Shown here in pieces: positions 60,633 through 64,000 of a DNA stretch of 64,000 nucleotides. Below the pieces are notes generated by a model, which saw only the letters and a program-made list of their open reading frames with translations, did no database searches and was not told the origin of the DNA. The stretch's first letter is position 1; each line of letters begins with the position of its first letter. The position numbers and the translations under genes are program-made. This DNA comes from an uncultured Collinsella sp. (GTDB lineage Bacteria > Actinomycetota > Coriobacteriia > Coriobacteriales > Coriobacteriaceae). Where the stretch lies: assembly GCA_900762325.1 (NCBI GenBank), contig CAAFGG010000052.1:310001-374000 (forward strand), read 5' to 3'.

Positions 60633-62783
60633 TTAGTACTGGCTCTCGTGCTTGCTGAAGAAGTCGAAGCGCGGGGGCAGCGGCTTCACGCGGTGCTCGC
60701 CGGGCTTCTCGCCCAGGATCTCCACGAACTCGTCCGTGGAGGCAAAGATGTTATCCCAGCTAAAGAAGGCGACCGGATCGACGTCGAAATACTCGCAGAT
60801 GAGCTCGCAGCCGGCCGGGACGATGCCGTGCATGAGCACGGTCGCCACACGCAGCTCGGTAAAGGCGTCGACGAGGGCCTGCTTCATCGCGGCGTTTGCC
60901 TCGTTACCCTCGAGCTTGTTGGCGGCCTTGGAGGCGTCGCTCCAGCGCTTGTTGGCGGCGCGCAGGTAGTCGTCGCACACGGCAAGCGCGCGGTGCGTCT
61001 CGAACTTGTACATGGCCTGCTCAAAGGCGAGGGCTGCCTGTTGGGCGGCTTCGACCACGGTGTCAGAAGCGGCACCGGCGGGGATGCAGCCGTTGCGGTA
61101 GGGACTCTCGTCGCCTTCCTTGACGGCGACGCCGTAGAAGCAGCTGCGGGCCAGGCGGTTGAACACGCCGGTCAGCAGCGCGCTCTCCTTAAGGGCCGGG
61201 TCGATAACGCGCTTGTCGTCGCAGGCGCGCACCTCGTTGCCGTCCTTGTCCTTGCCGGTCACACGCGTGTCGTATGCCTTAGGGCTAAAGCTCACCGGCT
61301 TCTCGGACAGGCCGAGCGACAGCCAGTGCGCACGCATCTGCTCGCAGGTGTAGTGGTTGAGCAGGTCGTCTGCCGGCGGGGGAGGCGTCTGCGAGGACGA
61401 GCTGGCCTTTTTGCCCATGTAGAGCAGGTGGTAGCAGGCGCTGACAGTGCTCTGCGTGAGGTCCCAGCCCAGGGCCTCCCACATGGCGGTCTGCGCGATG
61501 CAGTAGAAATAGATGTTGTCCTGACCGATGAACTGGTAAATCTGAGCGTCGTCAGAGCACCACCAGTCGCGCCAGTCGAGCGAGCTGTGCTGGTAGGTGG
61601 GCGCGGGGACCTGCGTGGAATTGGCGGCGGGCTCGCCCATGAGGGCGGCGTCCTGGGCGGCGACACCCTCGGTCACGCCGGCGGCACGGGCGTCGCGGGC
61701 GAGTACGGTACGCGTGTAGCTGATGGGCGCCCACAGGCTCTCGGGCCAGCACCAGCAGGTGACGTCGTTCACGCCGTCGACCTCGGGCACCGGAACGCCC
61801 CAGTCGATGTTGCCGGTGATGCGGAAGGGCACGAGCGCCTTGCCGCTGCGGAAGCGCACGCCGCCGTTGGCGAGCACCGCGTGGGCGTCGTCGCGCTCCT
61901 TCCAGCTGGGGAAGGTGACGGTAAAGCTGCTCTTGTTGCCCTCGGGCTCCAGCACGGTGTGCTCAGGAAGCTGATCCTCGACGGCATCGAAGGCCTCGCG
62001 GAACTTGTTCTGGATGTAGAGCTGGGCCGGCAGCAGCCACTCCTCCATGGTCTTGGAGACCACGGAGCGAACCTGCGGGTTCTGGGCGAGCTTGGCGGTA
62101 TAGGTCTTCATAAAGTCGAGGTAGGCCGGCAGGTCAAAGTAGAGGTTGTCGACCGGGCGCAGCTCGGGCACCTCGCCGGTGAGCTGGCTCTTGGGCGCGA
62201 TGAGCTCCTCGGGCTCAAACTGGTGGCCCAGGTCGCACTCGTCGGCATAGGCCTTCTCGGACTTGCAGCCCTGGATGGGGCAGCGGCCGATCACCTGGCG
62301 GCCGTTGAGGAACGTGCCGGCCTTGGCGTCGTAGAACTGCAGCGTGGAGCGCTTGGAGATGGTGTCCTGCTCGTACAGGCGCTTGATAATCTCGGCGGTC
62401 ACTTCGTTGTGAATCTGCGCAGCCGGCTCAAGGCCCGAGCCGCCGTAGATATCGCAGCTGATGTTGTAGTTGTTGAGGGTCGCTGCTTGGCGGGAGTGGT
62501 TGGACTCGACGTACTCGCTAATGGACTTGTCGTAGCCTTCGTTCTCCTTGAGCTTGCGGTAGCTCTCCATGATGGGCGAGCCGTAGCAGTCGGTGCCCGA
62601 GGTGAAGATGACGTTCTCGCGGCCCAGACGGTCGCGCAGGAAACGGGCGAAGAAGTCGGCAGGGACAAAGACGCCGCCAACGTGGCCAAAGTGAAGGCCC
62701 TTGTTGCCGTAGGGCTCGCCGGCGGTAACGATGGCGCGGCGAGGCCAGCTGGGACGGTCGTTCATGGAGTATTTGGATGCCAT
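60633..62783 (-). CDS. metG: Methionyl-tRNA synthetase, divergent KMSKS loop
   Basis: The product is about 716 residues. The class I signature HIGH appears as LHFGHVGG, and FTSGTDCYGSP follows the MetRS pattern. A zinc-like knuckle reads CPIQGCKSEKAYADECDLG, and GNIDWGVPVP marks the methionine pocket region. The KMSKS loop is degenerate, MGKKASSSSQTPPPP. The equivalent of the DxxxFH tail reads QDNIYFYCIAQ. The C-terminal anticodon-binding helices are present (ALVDAFTELRVATVLM). Start 62783 (minus) has aaggag six bases upstream. It would charge tRNA-Met, but the altered loop raises doubt about full activity or about its being the only MetRS. Confidence 0.78.
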   Translation of the reverse strand: MASKYSMNDRPSWPRRAIVTAGEPYGNKGLHFGHVGGVFVPADFFARFLRDRLGRENVIFTSGTDCYGSPIMESYRKLKENEGYDKSISEYVESNHSRQAATLNNYNISCDIYGGSGLEPAAQIHNEVTAEIIKRLYEQDTISKRSTLQFYDAKAGTFLNGRQVIGRCPIQGCKSEKAYADECDLGHQFEPEELIAPKSQLTGEVPELRPVDNLYFDLPAYLDFMKTYTAKLAQNPQVRSVVSKTMEEWLLPAQLYIQNKFREAFDAVEDQLPEHTVLEPEGNKSSFTVTFPSWKERDDAHAVLANGGVRFRSGKALVPFRITGNIDWGVPVPEVDGVNDVTCWCWPESLWAPISYTRTVLARDARAAGVTEGVAAQDAALMGEPAANSTQVPAPTYQHSSLDWRDWWCSDDAQIYQFIGQDNIYFYCIAQTAMWEALGWDLTQSTVSACYHLLYMGKKASSSSQTPPPPADDLLNHYTCEQMRAHWLSLGLSEKPVSFSPKAYDTRVTGKDKDGNEVRACDDKRVIDPALKESALLTGVFNRLARSCFYGVAVKEGDESPYRNGCIPAGAASDTVVEAAQQAALAFEQAMYKFETHRALAVCDDYLRAANKRWSDASKAANKLEGNEANAAMKQALVDAFTELRVATVLMHGIVPAGCELICEYFDVDPVAFFSWDNIFASTDEFVEILGEKPGEHRVKPLPPRFDFFSKHESQY

Positions 62784-62915
62784 GGGACTCCTTCGCATAT
62801 GGTGAGAGCGCAGTCGGGCGCAAGGCCTGGCGGCGCGGTGGTCAATTCGTGCATATCGTTCGACATTATCGCACATGCGGACGGGTACGTGGCGGGGGCG
62901 CTATCCTAAGATGCT

Positions 62916-63485
62916 ATGAATGAGATTTCCAACATACATGCGTTTGAAGACGAGGATTTTCTGCACGCTTGCTTCGTGTGGGGGATGGTCGTCGTCGGCG
63001 TGTTTGCCGTGTGCCTGGTGCCGGTGTTTATGCTGCTGGGCGGGCCTGCGGATCTGGATGCGGCTGACGCGGGCGGCTGGATGGCTGTCGTGGGCTGGAT
63101 AGTCGGCTTGGCTGCGATCTCAATGGCGTCGTTCGCCGTGCACGAGCTGGTGCACGGTGTGTTTTTTAAGCTGCTGGCGCCTGCGGGCGCGAAGGTGACC
63201 TTTGGGGCGAATCGCGAGACGGCGATGATCTATGCCTGCGCCGAGGGTGTTGTGTATTCGCGCCGGCGGTACATGGCGGTTTGCCTGGCGCCGACGGTTG
63301 TTGTGACGACAGCGTTTACCCTGGGGTTTGCGTTTTCGGGCTATCCACTGCTGTGCTACCTGGCGGCCGGCTTGCATTTGTCGGGCTGTGTGGGCGACTG
63401 GTATTACGTGCGGACCATTTTGCGCGACCGCCGCATTGTCGCCTGCGAGGACACATCCTTTGGCGTGCGCTTTTTCGCAAGGTAG
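62916..63485 (+). CDS. DUF3267 membrane metalloprotease-like protein
   Basis: The 189-residue product has about five hydrophobic segments. The zinc motif VHELVHGVFFKLL (HExxH) lies at the start of the third segment, as in DUF3267 proteins, a family related to site-2-type intramembrane proteases. A second motif, GCVGDWYYVRTILR, lies near the end. It is probably an integral membrane peptidase or a sporulation-type accessory; the substrate is unknown. It is followed by one copy of the ctgggacggggatt repeat. Confidence 0.8.
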   Translation: MNEISNIHAFEDEDFLHACFVWGMVVVGVFAVCLVPVFMLLGGPADLDAADAGGWMAVVGWIVGLAAISMASFAVHELVHGVFFKLLAPAGAKVTFGANRETAMIYACAEGVVYSRRRYMAVCLAPTVVVTTAFTLGFAFSGYPLLCYLAAGLHLSGCVGDWYYVRTILRDRRIVACEDTSFGVRFFAR

Positions 63486-63495
63486 TCTTTTTGGG

Positions 63496-63529
63496 ATGAT
63501 TTTTCTGGGACGGGGATTAAAAAATCATT
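63496..63529. repeat. Third copy of the ctgggacggggatt repeat
   Basis: 34 bases match the 60495-60529 unit, with the ends atgatt and aatcatt. It sits 19 bases before queH and may overlap its ribosome-site region. Confidence 0.85.
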
Positions 63530-63547
63530 GCGGGGGAGGAGTTGTTG

Positions 63548-64000
63548 ATGAAGCCGTTGCTGCTGCATGCTTGCTGCGCGCCGTGCTCGCTGGAGCCGGT
63601 TCGCCTGCTGCGCGAGGAGGGGTTTGAGCCCACGATTTGCTGGACCAACCCCAATATTCAACCGCGCGATGAATGGCAGCGCCGCTTGGACGAGCTGCGC
63701 CGGTGGTGTGCCGATGGCGACATCGAGCTCATCGAGGCGGGAGAGGACCGAGAGCGCTGGGAGACCGGCGTGGCCCCGCTGGGCGCCGATCGGCCCCGTC
63801 GCTGTCGCGCATGCTATGCCCTGCGTCTGGCCGAGGCATGCCGTGTGGCCCAGGAGCGTGGGTTTGAGTTTGTGGGCACGACGCTCGCCGTCTCGCCGTA
63901 TCAGTTGTTCGAAACCTGCAATGATGTGTTGGAGCGTCTGGCTGCCGCCCGCGGTCTCACTCCGGTGATTCGCGATTTTCGCCCGTATTATCCCGAGGCC
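63548..64000 (+). CDS. queH: Epoxyqueuosine reductase QueH (3' end outside the window)
   Basis: 151 residues are visible. The N-terminal MKPLLLHACCAPCSLEPVRLL carries the CC pair, and the later CRACYALRLAEA carries CxxC. Both are [4Fe-4S] ligands of the QueH (DUF208) type. QueH reduces epoxyqueuosine to queuosine in the last step of wobble-base modification of tRNA-Asp, -Asn, -His and -Tyr. ATG 63548 has gggggagga upstream. The gene runs past the window end. Confidence 0.92.
   Translation, partial: MKPLLLHACCAPCSLEPVRLLREEGFEPTICWTNPNIQPRDEWQRRLDELRRWCADGDIELIEAGEDRERWETGVAPLGADRPRRCRACYALRLAEACRVAQERGFEFVGTTLAVSPYQLFETCNDVLERLAAARGLTPVIRDFRPYYPEA

Noticed and set aside
60648..62909. 753-codon plus-strand frame opposite metG
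   Set aside because: The composition (Gly, Ala, Val, Leu, His rich) is that of an antisense GC shadow, and the minus strand clearly encodes a tRNA synthetase.

Overview
The window is a GC-rich, densely coded chromosomal segment. Its gene content and protein style point to a Coriobacteriia member, most likely a Collinsella-like gut actinobacterium. That is inferred from the divergent DnaE and methionyl-tRNA synthetase, the AddAB-type pair, QueH, a class III fructose-bisphosphatase and the style of the surface proteins; no rRNA or other phylogenetic marker is present. No tRNA, rRNA, CRISPR array, insertion sequence or replication origin was seen.

Layout. 1-9 kb: end of a DUF1275 membrane protein, lactaldehyde reductase (fucO), an M42 aminopeptidase, an HTH-HipA-like kinase fusion, mnmA, cysK divergent from an Rrf2 regulator with four clustered cysteines, a small 4-TM holin-like protein and a YerC/TrpR-like regulator. 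9-16 kb: an AddB-like and AddA-like recombination helicase-nuclease pair. 16-26 kb: a DUF3284 protein, an AT-richer MFS exporter that looks acquired, dnaE, a SWIM-SNF2 helicase and a superoxide reductase. 26-32 kb: a NAD-synthetase-fold protein whose two active sites both look destroyed, then overlapping ruvC-ruvA-ruvB and fhs. 32-42 kb: envelope genes, including a PASTA-like membrane protein, a CDF exporter, a zinc-ribbon gene interrupted by an in-frame stop, a YhcG nuclease, a frameshifted Tat-exported PI-PLC-like protein and two paralogous lipoproteins. 42-48 kb: fchA-folD, a 230-bp inverted-repeat element, a C69 dipeptidase, a small acidic protein and ubiB. 48-53.5 kb: a cobalamin riboswitch leading a two-gene operon of transcobalamin-like (DUF4430) surface proteins. 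53.5-64 kb: two GtrA proteins, fbp, degV, a TIM-barrel protein, a 56-residue membrane protein, an RsmB/RsmF methyltransferase, metG, a DUF3267 protein and the start of queH.

How the parts fit. fhs, fchA and folD together cover the C1-folate route from formate to methylene-THF. FolD has lost the cyclohydrolase lysine, so FchA probably supplies that step. The B12-riboswitch operon looks like a surface system for capturing or sensing cobalamin. RuvABC, AddAB and DnaE (with an intact PHP metal site) make up much of the repair machinery. Several intergenic regions carry families of inverted repeats: a 35-bp unit built on ctgggacggggatt, a related tggggacgg unit and the 230-bp element. These look like mobile or structural repeats of this lineage.

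The strongest candidates for something undescribed are the riboswitch/DUF4430 operon, the NadE-fold pseudoenzyme beside ruvCAB, the FolD/FchA division of labour and the repeat families.
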